From a virus: a stretch of 23,263 nucleotides of DNA. Positions 6,794 through 15,210 of this stretch are shown one piece after another. How positions within the stretch are numbered: position 1 is the stretch's first letter; each line of letters begins with the position of its first letter. The position numbers and the translations under genes were made by a program. Under the pieces are notes generated by a model, which was not told the DNA's origin, ran no database searches, and saw nothing but the letters and a program-made list of their open reading frames with translations. The stretch lies in IMG/VR virus record IMGVR_UViG_3300009376_001725, positions 1 through 23,263 of that record. The stretch is one strand, 5' to 3'.

Positions 6794-7476
6794 TTAAGCA
6801 CCTTGCTGATTTTATCAGATTTTTTGAATCTAGATTCTACTACGTCCCACTTAAATTCTTGCATCATCGCATAAACATAGGCTTTCTTATCCCCCAGATA
6901 ATCCCTCACGTAAGACTCTGGGTGCATGCTTAATACTATAAGGGGATAACAATTGAGTGGTACACTAATATCGTTAGAATCAATGCAGACATTCATATAC
7001 CGATTTAAAAACCCGTTATAAACTGTCACTACCCAGCCCGAGCGAGATGATAGAGCGCAACCGATGAAATCTTTTTGCCACTCATCAAAAGTCCCAAAGT
7101 CTCTCTCTAAGCGCATAAATGTCAAAGAATCTACCATTATTTTAGATTGAGGGTCCGATATATTTTCAAAGTGCATTCCGAACAAAAACGCACCATTCAT
7201 GTTGTAAACTTCGTCTATTTTTAAAGATCTGAACTTTGAAGAATCTGAATTAGCGTTGTCTTCTGCGGCAGTATCTAGTGAAGCAGCAACGTGATTAAGA
7301 GTTTCAACATAACCATTCATCATCTCTTGCTGAACTTTCTTAGTTTTCGAACTCAATAATTCAGTGTTCAATTCAAACTGCTTCGCTTGAGTCACATAAG
7401 CTTCAGAGAGCTCTCTATTTTCTAATCCCAAATCAGAAATAATTTGATTTTTTATATCTCTTTCTAAATTGCTCAT
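6790..7476 (-). CDS. Superoxide-dismutase-fold protein lacking the metal ligands
   Basis: Residues 45-220 follow the Fe/Mn superoxide dismutase pattern without large gaps: GYVETLN (for xTYVxxLN), VYNMNGAFLFG (for VFNNAAQVWNH), ERDFGTFDEWQKDF, SGWVVTVY, PLIVLSMHPESYVRDY (for the DVWEHAYYxDY block) and a final WDVVESRF. In this alignment the four metal ligands of E. coli SodB (His26, His73, Asp156, His160) become Val48, Gly100, Ser183 and Glu187. Dismutase activity is therefore not expected. Residues 1-44 are an extra helical part. The gene overlaps both neighbours by 4 bases within the structural-type block, so a virion role for a recruited fold is likely. The fold call is by motif, not by search. 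Confidence 0.65.
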   Translation of the reverse strand: MSNLERDIKNQIISDLGLENRELSEAYVTQAKQFELNTELLSSKTKKVQQEMMNGYVETLNHVAASLDTAAEDNANSDSSKFRSLKIDEVYNMNGAFLFGMHFENISDPQSKIMVDSLTFMRLERDFGTFDEWQKDFIGCALSSRSGWVVTVYNGFLNRYMNVCIDSNDISVPLNCYPLIVLSMHPESYVRDYLGDKKAYVYAMMQEFKWDVVESRFKKSDKISKVLK

Positions 7477-7841
7477 TTGACTTCGTACTCCTTTTCAAAT
7501 TCTGCCTGGTCTACTATAAAAACTACCTCTTCTTCTTCGGCAGCGTCGTCTTCGTTTAGATCAAGCTGTTGGTTTGGCGGAGAGCCCAATAGCGCTTCGG
7601 AGCCAGCCGGCTCAAACCTGGGCTCTGAAGGTTCTCTTAAAACTACACTAATTGCGCCGGCGTCATCAACTACATCGTCTACCGTATATTCGTAACCAGA
7701 ATCTTTATGGCGAACTTTTAAGTCTTTAGCAATAATAATATTTCCTTGATCGTCTACAACATCTACCTCTGATATCGCTTCAAGAAGCCGCTGTTTATAT
7801 CTTGCGTGCAAGAGACGATTAGCTAATTTATCAATTTTCAT
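7473..7841 (-). CDS. Hypothetical protein with small beta domain (122 aa)
   Basis: A basic helical N-terminus (MKIDKLANRLLHARYKQRLLEAISE) precedes a beta-type segment (LKVRHKDSGYEYTVDDVVDDAGAISVVL), which reads like a small barrel found in several large-phage proteins. A Pro-rich linker and an acidic C-terminal helix follow. No enzyme motif. The N-terminal RLLEA step resembles the L-x-E motif of other proteins in this block. It overlaps the upstream gene by 11 bases and the SOD-like gene by 4. Function unknown, probably structural from context. Confidence 0.75.
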   Translation of the reverse strand: MKIDKLANRLLHARYKQRLLEAISEVDVVDDQGNIIIAKDLKVRHKDSGYEYTVDDVVDDAGAISVVLREPSEPRFEPAGSEALLGSPPNQQLDLNEDDAAEEEEVVFIVDQAEFEKEYEVK

Positions 7842-9231
7842 GATCTAAACCCGCTAAATGATTCCACCTATCCATAATTTTAGATGATTCACTTATCATA
7901 GAATCGTAATCAGTCAAATATTTTCTGTTTAAATAAGAATAAACTGATTTTTGAACCTTGTTTTTAGTAAGTGGTATTCCAGATTCGTTAGTGGAAATCA
8001 TTAAATTGGCCATGAGGTCAGCAATAGTGTCTGACATATTTTCAAAAGTTCCCTTCTTAAAACGTTTAGATTTAATAAGGGTTTCACCGTGCGTACCAAC
8101 CCACTTATCTATTGAGCCTTTCACGGCTTTTTGTAAAGCCCCGGCGACGTCCTCTACGGCAGATTGAATCCCTGTTTTAAGCTCTTCGTCTCTTTTTCCT
8201 CTTTTGAGAGTTTGTTGAGATGATGGCGAAAGACCACTAACCCACCCATCAACTGCGTCCATGGCAGCTTTTAAGGGGGATTGGGCTTGGTTTTCTTCAG
8301 CGGAAACAGCCGCATCTAGAGCGGCTTCGTTTTCCGCTTGTTCTTGGTCTGGGTTTTCTGGAGCATCTGGCTCTTCAGTATCTTCTCCAGGGGTTTCTTC
8401 AGCGTCTTCTCCCGGGGTTTCTGTAGTTTCTTCTCCCGGGGTTTCTGTAGTTTCTTCTTCTGCTTTTTGATTTACATCGGTAATAGCATCTTCGTTTGGC
8501 GCAGGAGGCTCTAATTTCTGCGTGCCAGAAGCCAAAGCTTTCAGCTCTTTAAACGGTAATTCTAAAAGTTCAGTAGCAAACTCTTCAGCTGGAAATTCTC
8601 CAACCTCTTCAGCGCCAGGAATATCTGCCGCTTTTTTCTTAAAAAAGCCGGCCATCTTTGCGAATACGCCTTTTTTGCCAGCTCCCTTAAACGCTTTTTT
8701 AACAGCGTCTTTTAATTGATCTGAAGTAATTCCCACATCCGCTGGAATTTCCGAAAGTTTCGTGTCGTCTTCTAGCTTACCATCAAGATTTCTGTGTATT
8801 AAGGCGATAGCATTTTTAAAAGTTTCTAACGATTGATTTGACTGTGCTTCAATTTCTAACACTCCCTGAAGAGCTCTGCCGACGTCGACTTTGCCGCCAA
8901 GCATGCTTGAAAGCATGCCCTTAAGTCCTTCCGGGTTAGACAAATCTATTTTAGAAGCTAACTGCTCAGCCTTGTCAAGGTTTGAAGCATGCCCAGACAA
9001 ATAAGGTCCTAAAGATTTAGGAAACTTATCAGCTAGAGATGATTTCGCTTGGTTTACTACCTTTTTACTATTAGCAATAGACGTTCTAAGTTTTTGAACG
9101 TCGTCATTTTCTAATTGTTCTATCATTAGAAAAGAAACGCTGGATTCTTGAAGCATTAAATCTTCTAAATTTCCGAAAGCTCCACACTTCGCAAAAAGCT
9201 CGAATCTCTCTTTCATAGTTAATCGTGACAT
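7831..9231 (-). CDS. Large acidic helical protein of the virion block (466 aa)
   Basis: First gene of the structural-type block in transcription order. The N-terminal helices include SFLMIEQLENDD (residues 32-43). Two helical domains (about 45-240 and 310-466) flank an acidic Thr/Pro/Glu-rich linker of about 60 residues that holds three near-identical 8-residue repeats with the core ETPGE. The C-terminus ends RWNHLAGLDHEN, like the RWQRLAGL end of the P-loop protein. No recognised family. AGGA lies 6 bases before the ATG at 9231. A scaffold or internal head protein is plausible from composition and length but was not shown. It follows a 47-base gap after the dCMP deaminase gene. Confidence 0.75.
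   Translation of the reverse strand: MSRLTMKERFELFAKCGAFGNLEDLMLQESSVSFLMIEQLENDDVQKLRTSIANSKKVVNQAKSSLADKFPKSLGPYLSGHASNLDKAEQLASKIDLSNPEGLKGMLSSMLGGKVDVGRALQGVLEIEAQSNQSLETFKNAIALIHRNLDGKLEDDTKLSEIPADVGITSDQLKDAVKKAFKGAGKKGVFAKMAGFFKKKAADIPGAEEVGEFPAEEFATELLELPFKELKALASGTQKLEPPAPNEDAITDVNQKAEEETTETPGEETTETPGEDAEETPGEDTEEPDAPENPDQEQAENEAALDAAVSAEENQAQSPLKAAMDAVDGWVSGLSPSSQQTLKRGKRDEELKTGIQSAVEDVAGALQKAVKGSIDKWVGTHGETLIKSKRFKKGTFENMSDTIADLMANLMISTNESGIPLTKNKVQKSVYSYLNRKYLTDYDSMISESSKIMDRWNHLAGLDHEN
8381..8452 (-). repeat. Three tandem 24-bp repeats inside the 466-aa gene
   Basis: Copies begin at 8381, 8405 and 8429; the second and third are identical over 24 bases and the first differs at a few. 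Each encodes eight residues around TPGE in the acidic linker. The near-identity suggests recent duplication, so copy number may vary between related phages. Confidence 0.8.
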
Positions 9232-9278
9232 TACGGTCCTCGTTAATTACAATTCATTACTACATATTAAGTTCTGAA

Positions 9279-9680
9279 TCAAACGTGTCTTACAGATATG
9301 CCACATTCTTTTAAAAGTTCTATCCCCGATAGGTCCCTATAAGATTCAGCATAAACTACTTCATTAATTCCGCTATTAATTATAGCCTTTGCGCACATTC
9401 TACAAGGAGAAAGAGTTAGATAAAGCTTTTTCTTTTTAGGGTTGTTGTAATCCATTTTAAGTAATGCATTAATTTCAGCATGAAGCATGCCAGATTCCCC
9501 AGGGGTTTCTGATTCTACTTCATTGGGACCTCCAGCGTAATTTCCGTTATATCCAACAGCTAAAACTTGGCTGTTGTCTTCAGTAATAATAACAGCGCCC
9601 ACTTGAAATCTTGGGTCGTAAGATCTCTCAGCGATTGAGCTTGCGAAATCCATCCATATTTTATCCCACGACGGTCTCAA
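9279..9680 (-). CDS. Deoxycytidylate deaminase (dCMP deaminase)
   Basis: Zinc-dependent deaminase converting dCMP to dUMP in the cytoplasm, feeding thymidylate synthesis. Zinc and catalytic motifs are intact: HAE at 67-69 and PCRMC at 92-96. VGAVI at 27-31 and GYNGN at 43-47 match the ComEB/dCMP deaminase subfamily rather than cytidine deaminases. The 133-residue length is slightly shorter than typical. The start is TTG at 9680, supported by GGAG (9686-9689) 5 bases upstream; no better start lies nearby. It overlaps the DHH gene by 4 bases and ends the metabolic block. With the dUTPase, thymidine kinase and TS homologue it forms a pyrimidine supply set. Confidence 0.9.
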   Translation of the reverse strand: MRPSWDKIWMDFASSIAERSYDPRFQVGAVIITEDNSQVLAVGYNGNYAGGPNEVESETPGESGMLHAEINALLKMDYNNPKKKKLYLTLSPCRMCAKAIINSGINEVVYAESYRDLSGIELLKECGISVRHV

Positions 9681-10582
9681 GAAGTCTCCGTTTTCTTTAC
9701 AGTTTTAGCTGAAGATTTAGTAGATTTTTTTCTAGTTGTTTTCGGCTTATCAAATAAATCTTCAACATGCTTACTTTTGGAAAGCTGAAATCCAGCTGCT
9801 TTTTTGTGGCCGCCGCCACCGAACTTTTTAGAAATTTCAGAAACGTCCACAGTTTCATGAAAAGCTCTTAGAGAAACTTTAGTGTGCTGCGCAACGTGAT
9901 CCCAATACCAGATCATCGCAAAATCGCAGTCTGGAGAAAGACGAGCTCCAATCTCTGACATCCAGTGAGACGCATTGACGACTAGTACATCCTTACCTTC
10001 AAACTTTCTCGGCTCAGCTTTTTCACAAACTTTCTTTACAACAGTTTTTGAATACGCCAAAATGTAAGAACCTCGTTTTACAGCGTCATCGAATACAGAA
10101 TCGTCTTCAAATTTTTCAAATTCCTCGAATTCAAATGGAACCATATCAAATGCTGCACTAAATTCTTTTGAATATGGGAGTTCCCACTTCCAAAGATCGC
10201 GATCTTCAATATAAGTCAAAAACTTAGGAGATTCTTTTCCCGGGTGAAAAAAGTTCCAAGAAAGAACTGTTCCAGAATGAGCCATATCAAAAATAGCATT
10301 ACTGATATCGTGCAATTCTACGACTGCTGACTTATGATGATCGATGATGATCAGCCCTTCCGCGTCTTCTATCATTCGTTTAGTTGTAGCATTGTCATAA
10401 GAAAAATCTAAAATAGCAACAACTTTTCCTTTTACGTCTGGCGGTGGTTTACCATGTTTACATGCATGATATTCAGCTCTATTTCCAAGTAGTTTCCAAG
10501 CTGCGTATGCAGCTCCGAATCCGTCAGTGCAGTCTGCGTGATATATCACTACATTGACTGAAGATGGGTCAGTTACTGTCAT
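9677..10582 (-). CDS. DHH-family phosphoesterase
   Basis: A 301-residue metal-dependent phosphoesterase. Seen motifs: HADCTDG (15-21), LDF with Asp59, the DHH signature DHHKSA (81-86), EDRDLW (126-131), and the C-terminal DHHA1 glycine motif GGGGHKKAAGF near residue 250. The family includes NrnA-type oligoribonucleases/pAp phosphatases and related short-nucleotide hydrolases. Here recycling of nanoRNA or nucleotides during infection, or hydrolysis of a signalling dinucleotide, would fit. The C-terminal 35 residues are a Lys/Ser/Thr-rich tail not needed for the fold. Its ATG directly follows the TAA of the cupin gene, with GGAG upstream. Substrate cannot be told from sequence alone. Confidence 0.85.
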   Translation of the reverse strand: MTVTDPSSVNVVIYHADCTDGFGAAYAAWKLLGNRAEYHACKHGKPPPDVKGKVVAILDFSYDNATTKRMIEDAEGLIIIDHHKSAVVELHDISNAIFDMAHSGTVLSWNFFHPGKESPKFLTYIEDRDLWKWELPYSKEFSAAFDMVPFEFEEFEKFEDDSVFDDAVKRGSYILAYSKTVVKKVCEKAEPRKFEGKDVLVVNASHWMSEIGARLSPDCDFAMIWYWDHVAQHTKVSLRAFHETVDVSEISKKFGGGGHKKAAGFQLSKSKHVEDLFDKPKTTRKKSTKSSAKTVKKTETS

Positions 10583-11005
10583 TTAAAGCTCCTTATCTGC
10601 TTTATCTGCTCTCCCGAAATCATCCTCCAGCATGACTGTGTCGCCTGGACCTCGAGAGCCTATTTCAATAACTTCAGAATCTTCTAAAGCTTCAATCCTG
10701 TAAGGGCAATGGCTCTGCACTATTACCATTTCTCCAGGCGCAAGAATAGATTGAACATATGGATGTGTTTCTGGATGCGTTATAGTTTTTTCATCTCCGT
10801 GAGTTACTAAAATCTTCCCCTTGTAAAGAAAAAGAACTTCGTCTTTTAACTTATAGTATTTTAAGCTTGTTCTCATGCCCTTGTTAATGCTGAGGCATTT
10901 TCCATTTACTCCGGCAGTTGCAGCCCATCGGATCTCAGATCCCCATGGGGTAACAGCAAGAGAAGATCTAGACTTCCAAGATGATTTGTGGTGTTTGTCT
11001 GACAA
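10583..11005 (-). CDS. Cupin, mannose-6-phosphate isomerase type II-like
   Basis: The order of motifs matches the C-terminal cupin of type II mannose-6-phosphate isomerases and mannose-1-phosphate guanylyltransferase fusions: TPWGSE, SLKYYKLKDEVLFLYKGKI (for SLQxHxxRxExWxVxxG), LAPGEMVIV, CPYRIEA, and a final DTVMLEDDFGR. The usual metal His of the first motif is replaced by Tyr, so catalysis is uncertain. It may act in nucleotide-sugar supply with the epimerase upstream. There is no ATG at the start. TTG at 11005 has AGGA 10 bases upstream and was chosen; TTG at 11023 is the alternative without a site. An in-frame ATG at 11056 is closed after three codons by TAG. Confidence 0.7.
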   Translation of the reverse strand: MSDKHHKSSWKSRSSLAVTPWGSEIRWAATAGVNGKCLSINKGMRTSLKYYKLKDEVLFLYKGKILVTHGDEKTITHPETHPYVQSILAPGEMVIVQSHCPYRIEALEDSEVIEIGSRGPGDTVMLEDDFGRADKADKEL

Positions 11006-11032
11006 TGTTAAAATATCCTTCAATAAAATTAT

Positions 11033-11052
11033 AACTAGAATTAACTAGAATT
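11033..11052. repeat. Perfect 10-bp tandem duplication before the cupin gene
   Basis: Two adjacent copies of AACTAGAATT (plus strand) fill most of the 53-base gap between the thymidine kinase stop and the cupin start. Possibly a regulatory leader or a small slippage duplication. Confidence 0.6.
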
Positions 11053-11058
11053 TCATAA

Positions 11059-11616
11059 TTATCCCAAATAAAAATGCTCTAAACACTTAGGCTGATACAT
11101 CTCTGATCCCCCTACCTCGATTGCGTGATCAGAACGACCGCCAACCTTTTTAGTATAGTGCGCGTCTGCGCCGCACGTAGAGCATACTGCCGGACAAACT
11201 TCTACTTTTGTAGCGTACGGAAGCATGGTTTGAAGCTCTTTATATGGAGTAAAATCAGAAGAAAGCTGAAGAGAAGAAACAAGCACTGTGTGGCCTCTTC
11301 TAAACAGGTCGACCAAAACTTTTCCAACTCCCTCTAACATAAAAGCTTCATCTACTGCTAAAACGCAAGATTCTTTAAGGTGATAGAAAGGCTCAAATAC
11401 TGGATGAAGGCTGCTAACTGGAGAGGTGATTCTAGTAGCTGGAATTTTAGTTCCCCAATGGGTTACTATTTCTTCCTTAGAATATCTTTCATCTACTATC
11501 GGTTTAAACACATGAATGTCTCTACCTTGATATCGATATCTGTCTATCGCGCTTAAAAGTTTAGTAGTTTTCCCACCAAACATGGGTCCGACAAACATAA
11601 CAAATTCATTTTTCAT
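11059..11616 (-). CDS. tdk: Thymidine kinase (type II)
   Basis: Phosphorylates thymidine (and deoxyuridine) with ATP in the salvage route. Motifs with the start at 11616: Walker A GPMFGGKTT near residue 10, the Asp-Glu helix start DEAFM, zinc-binding Cys in CPAVCSTC with a further Cys near the C-terminus, and a lasso-type VGGSEMYQPKC segment. Length 185 residues is normal. I chose ATG at 11616 rather than GTG at 11628: GGAG (11622-11625) lies 5 bases before the ATG, and the ATG overlaps the epimerase stop as TGATG, so the two are translationally coupled. Confidence 0.92.
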   Translation of the reverse strand: MKNEFVMFVGPMFGGKTTKLLSAIDRYRYQGRDIHVFKPIVDERYSKEEIVTHWGTKIPATRITSPVSSLHPVFEPFYHLKESCVLAVDEAFMLEGVGKVLVDLFRRGHTVLVSSLQLSSDFTPYKELQTMLPYATKVEVCPAVCSTCGADAHYTKKVGGRSDHAIEVGGSEMYQPKCLEHFYLG

Positions 11617-12602
11617 CAAATCTCCCACCAGTCAAAAGTTTTTTCTAGACCTTCTTCTAAAGAATATTCAGTTCTGAATCCTAAAAAATTCCTTGCTTCT
11701 TTTGTGCATGCCTGAGTGTGTTTTACGTCTCCGGATCTTTCTGGTGCATGACTAATTTCTATGTCGGGAAACTTAGACTTAAAAATATCTAAAATTTGAT
11801 TATTAGTATAAGAAGCTCCAGTTCCAATATTAATGCATTTTCCACTAAAGTTTTCTTTATGAGTCGCAGCTAAAATATTTGCTCTCGCAACGTCTTCTAC
11901 AAAAACCATATCTCTAGACTGCGTTCCATCACCATCACTGCGAAGCGGTAAACCATTTTTTACTTTGTCGCACCAAGATACGATAGCTGTAGAATATGGA
12001 GACCCTCCATATTGATAAGGGCCATAAACATTGAAGTATCGCAAACAAGCTATGTCTAAATCATAAGTTTTAGAATACAGTCGCGCAAACTCTTCGACAC
12101 AAAGCTTTTGAAGCGCGTATGGACTATTTGGATTTTTTCCGTGAGATTCTGTAGTAGGAAGAGTCCACGGATCACCGTATATTGAACAACTAGAGGAAAA
12201 CACTATCCTTTTGACGTTTCCAATAGAGTGAGTAAAAAGCTTAATTGTTTTAGTTAGATTTTCGTCTGTTGTTTCAACAGGGTTTTGAACTGAGTATTCT
12301 ACGCGTGGATTGGCTGCGCAATGAAATATTACATCATATTTTTTTTCCACAATTCTTCTAACGACTTCGTAGCTAGTAAAATCTCCAACCAAAACTAAAA
12401 TTTGATGTTCTTGCTTTTTGACTTGGTTTTCAAAACTTTCACCAAGCTGAACCGGAACTGATCTTATGCGATAGCCATCTAAAAACTCATAATTCCCATT
12501 AGACATATCGTCAACTATCTCAACATCCCATCCTGAATCTACTAATTTTTTAGAGATGCATGATCCAATAAATCCGCAACCTCCAGTTACAAGGGCTCGC
12601 AT
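11616..12602 (-). CDS. NAD-dependent sugar epimerase/dehydratase (GalE-like)
   Basis: Extended short-chain dehydrogenase acting on nucleotide sugars. N-terminal Rossmann motif TGGCGFIGS (6-14), acidic NAD-adenosine residues EIVDDMSNG, the CAANP strand, SSSCSIYGD and the catalytic YALQK (Y-x-x-x-K). Next come RYFNVYGPYQYGG and RDMVFVEDVA, all typical of UDP-glucose/UDP-glucuronate 4-epimerases. 328 residues is the full family length. It overlaps the methyltransferase gene by 16 bases and is joined by TGATG to thymidine kinase. AGGAG lies upstream of the ATG. The substrate cannot be fixed. The sugar could decorate host surface glycans, phage proteins or modified DNA bases. Confidence 0.88.
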   Translation of the reverse strand: MRALVTGGCGFIGSCISKKLVDSGWDVEIVDDMSNGNYEFLDGYRIRSVPVQLGESFENQVKKQEHQILVLVGDFTSYEVVRRIVEKKYDVIFHCAANPRVEYSVQNPVETTDENLTKTIKLFTHSIGNVKRIVFSSSCSIYGDPWTLPTTESHGKNPNSPYALQKLCVEEFARLYSKTYDLDIACLRYFNVYGPYQYGGSPYSTAIVSWCDKVKNGLPLRSDGDGTQSRDMVFVEDVARANILAATHKENFSGKCINIGTGASYTNNQILDIFKSKFPDIEISHAPERSGDVKHTQACTKEARNFLGFRTEYSLEEGLEKTFDWWEI

Positions 12603-13765
12603 AACGTGGTCTCCTGTTTTAAGTTATTTTGCATTAAAAAACTGTTTTCTGCAATTTGTAAACCACCGTTTAAGTATTCAATAACTTGAGTAGCCATATC
12701 TCGGGCTGTACACGTAGGAACGTTCTGCGCTATTACATTCAAGGATTTTCTATCGCTCATTTCAAAGTCATGAGGCAGCCCCATCATATGAAGCAGCTCT
12801 CGAATAGACATGCCGCGATCTTCAGTGGGGTGAACTAAATGCGTTAAAGTCCTTCCCACTATAGCGTTAGTTCTAGCATAATAATACCCCGGAGAAGCAT
12901 CCATAAATCTCCCACCAGATTGAACTTTTTTATAAATAGCTTTCAATCTTCTGTGTTCAGCTGTTTCTTCATTTTTGTTTTTTTCTATCCAGTCTATGCA
13001 CTCTTTTAAAAGTTCATTTTCAGCAAGGTAAGAAAAAATTGAATGAATAGACCCGGAATCATTAGATTTCACGAATTCTCTGTGGGTTATTTTCAACTTC
13101 TGAAGAACGAAAGCGTAAGAATCAAAATTGTCAGAAATTTTTCCCGCAATATTAAACTGATCTTGTAAAGTTGCTGTATCTGGTATCTCTTTGATGTACT
13201 CTGCAAAAGGGACAGGAGTTTGATCAAAATAATTTAAAATAGGCGGATTAGTATCTCTCCAAAAAAAATAAAAAGTTCTTACTCTTCGCTGTGGTATTCC
13301 ATGTTTTTGAGTATCAGTTTTATAAAGAGAAAAGGAATAACCATGTTCTTTGGCCAGGGTTTTAAGCTTGTCACGTACGTACGCACCCGAATTAGTAAAA
13401 AGGCCGGGAGCATTTTCTCCCCAGTAAACTCTCGGTTTAAGTTCTCCCATTATCCTTTGAGCGGATTCGTACATCCAGTAATTTTTAGATTCACGCATAT
13501 CTTTGCTTCTAGAAGTATTAAGCTGACTTAAACCCGCGCATGGACAAACTGAGTTGATAAAATCAATTTGCTGATTTGGGATTTCTCCACCTTCATCTAA
13601 AACTATACGAGGTACGTCTTTCCAATAATCGGTTAAATACTTTTCGTTAGCGCCAAAAGCAGAATAACTAAGATGAAATTCTGGCTTATTTTTAGTGGCT
13701 TGAGAGCACCCTATAGCGCTACCCCCAATAAGGGGAATGATAGTTCCCCACCTCACGTTTTGCAT
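12587..13765 (-). CDS. DNA cytosine-C5 methyltransferase
   Basis: Transfers a methyl (or related) group to C5 of cytosine in DNA. Conserved motifs: I-like GGSAIG (14-19), IV PCAGLSQLN with the nucleophile Cys76, VI GENAP (116-120), VIII IPQRRVR (157-163), then a variable target-recognition part (about 180-300) and motifs IX/X around SIRELLHMMGLP. Motif I is divergent from FxGxG, and motif IV has A for Q. 392 residues is normal. TAATG junction with the pyrophosphorylase-like gene and GGAGG upstream of the ATG. No cognate endonuclease is seen, so it is a solitary enzyme, either anti-restriction or the first step of a larger base modification. Confidence 0.88.
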   Translation of the reverse strand: MQNVRWGTIIPLIGGSAIGCSQATKNKPEFHLSYSAFGANEKYLTDYWKDVPRIVLDEGGEIPNQQIDFINSVCPCAGLSQLNTSRSKDMRESKNYWMYESAQRIMGELKPRVYWGENAPGLFTNSGAYVRDKLKTLAKEHGYSFSLYKTDTQKHGIPQRRVRTFYFFWRDTNPPILNYFDQTPVPFAEYIKEIPDTATLQDQFNIAGKISDNFDSYAFVLQKLKITHREFVKSNDSGSIHSIFSYLAENELLKECIDWIEKNKNEETAEHRRLKAIYKKVQSGGRFMDASPGYYYARTNAIVGRTLTHLVHPTEDRGMSIRELLHMMGLPHDFEMSDRKSLNVIAQNVPTCTARDMATQVIEYLNGGLQIAENSFLMQNNLKQETTLCEPL

Positions 13766-15210
13766 TACGACCTCCGATAAAATTTTCCATCTTTAACTAG
13801 AGCACCCTTTTTAACTAATTCTCTCATTATTACCCAGCTTTCTTTCCAGCTTCCAGACTGTTTATATTGAGTATATCCCTTTTCTTCTATCATTTTTGCC
13901 ACTGCAGAATGTGAACAAGCTCCTCCAGATTCATCGACAATAGCAAGAATTAAATCTTCTTTGCTTGTAGAAGAAAAATCTAAAGCGGGATTGGTGGTTT
14001 GGATGTGTTCTTCAGAAGGCTTATCTTCTGAAATAAGACCCAGTTTTTGCATTAGGGTTTTTGGCGTAAGAATCATTTTGACTTCCTCTTTTGAAATTGG
14101 TGCAGCTGCTCTTCTTAAAGCTAATTTTTTATCTTCTCTTAATCTTCGATAAACTCCGAACTGGCAGCAAGATATTTCACAGCCGAAATTAGTAAAATAC
14201 CCAAGCTCAGAAACTTTTTCCATATAAAATTTAGAATTGTCAGATTTCTTTAAATCGAAGAAATCATTTTGGTGTTCGCGAATAGCGTTTATTAATTTTT
14301 TTCCAACTTTTGTGTTTATAGAGTGGCCGCGGTGTTCATAAAACCAATTTATCGCAGACATCGCTCCAACACCCGGAACAACATATTCATCATCTTCATC
14401 GATTTTGCCAGGGGTACCCTTGAATATTAAATTTCCAACGGAGGGCATACGAGCAAGATTGCAACTAAAATGATAACCATAATAATTTCCAATCCCTCTA
14501 AAAGAATTTAAAAACTTGAAAGACTCTTCCATGTTTGGAGTCTTCTTATAAAAATTTACAAAATCTGGACCGATCTTAGTAAACCAAAAAAGAATATCAG
14601 AAGGTCGACATGATCTAACTTTTCTATCTACCAACGGAATTAATTCAAGTTTATCTATTGGAGAACCAACGTCTCTTGCGTAGTTTCGAGCAGCAGTTTG
14701 TAGGCTTGTTCTTAGTTCTGTGGTTCCGTATATCTTCTCTTTATTTTTCACAGCTGTTTCCAAATTTACACAAACTTGTTGAAGATACTTAGCGTCTCCT
14801 ATGAATCGTTTATAATCTACAAAATTCTTTCCTGTTCCGCTAGCAATAAGCTTCAAAGTGTTAGATGGCCCATAAAACTTTACAATCGCTGCGTTGATGA
14901 GCTTGTCTTCAAAAGTAGCATGAGGGTTGTAGAAAAGATTTTCATTCAACCAAATAATTTCATCATGAAAGCTACGATTGGGGTGGAAATAAGGGACTGA
15001 TTTTCCATTTACGATAAAACCATTACCAAATTTAAAAGAAGTACCAGGTAAATGCTGAAAGCTTTCAAAGGTGCACGATTTTGCAAATCTAACTAAATAC
15101 TCTCTTCGATTAAGCTCTTTTATAAAGTCTATAAAATCTTGCTTTTTATGAGAGGGAATTTCATCAAAAAGCTGCTTATCAGTCATTTTAAGAAGCTCAG
15201 AATTACTCAT
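13765..15210 (-). CDS. HMUDK-helical/alpha-glutamyl-putrescinyl-thymine pyrophosphorylase-like protein
   Basis: A 481-residue protein with features of the DNA-glycosylase-related helical family used in phage thymine hypermodification. It has NRSFHDEIIWLNEN (for the NxxRxxDxxxxWxxEN pattern), FRGIGNYYGYHF (helix-hairpin-helix-like GIG), and DEYVVPGVGAMSAI (for DDxxxxGPGAxxGx). The C-terminal 65 residues look like a winged helix (SHSAVAKMIEEKGYTQY...VKKGALVKDGKFY). In characterised systems such proteins replace a pyrophosphate on hydroxymethyl-pyrimidine in DNA with an amine or help kinases. Here the partner is a cytosine methyltransferase, joined by TAATG. The HAD gene overlaps its start by 8 bases; AGAGGA precedes the ATG. 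Assignment by motif only. Confidence 0.6.
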   Translation of the reverse strand: MSNSELLKMTDKQLFDEIPSHKKQDFIDFIKELNRREYLVRFAKSCTFESFQHLPGTSFKFGNGFIVNGKSVPYFHPNRSFHDEIIWLNENLFYNPHATFEDKLINAAIVKFYGPSNTLKLIASGTGKNFVDYKRFIGDAKYLQQVCVNLETAVKNKEKIYGTTELRTSLQTAARNYARDVGSPIDKLELIPLVDRKVRSCRPSDILFWFTKIGPDFVNFYKKTPNMEESFKFLNSFRGIGNYYGYHFSCNLARMPSVGNLIFKGTPGKIDEDDEYVVPGVGAMSAINWFYEHRGHSINTKVGKKLINAIREHQNDFFDLKKSDNSKFYMEKVSELGYFTNFGCEISCCQFGVYRRLREDKKLALRRAAAPISKEEVKMILTPKTLMQKLGLISEDKPSEEHIQTTNPALDFSSTSKEDLILAIVDESGGACSHSAVAKMIEEKGYTQYKQSGSWKESWVIMRELVKKGALVKDGKFYRRS

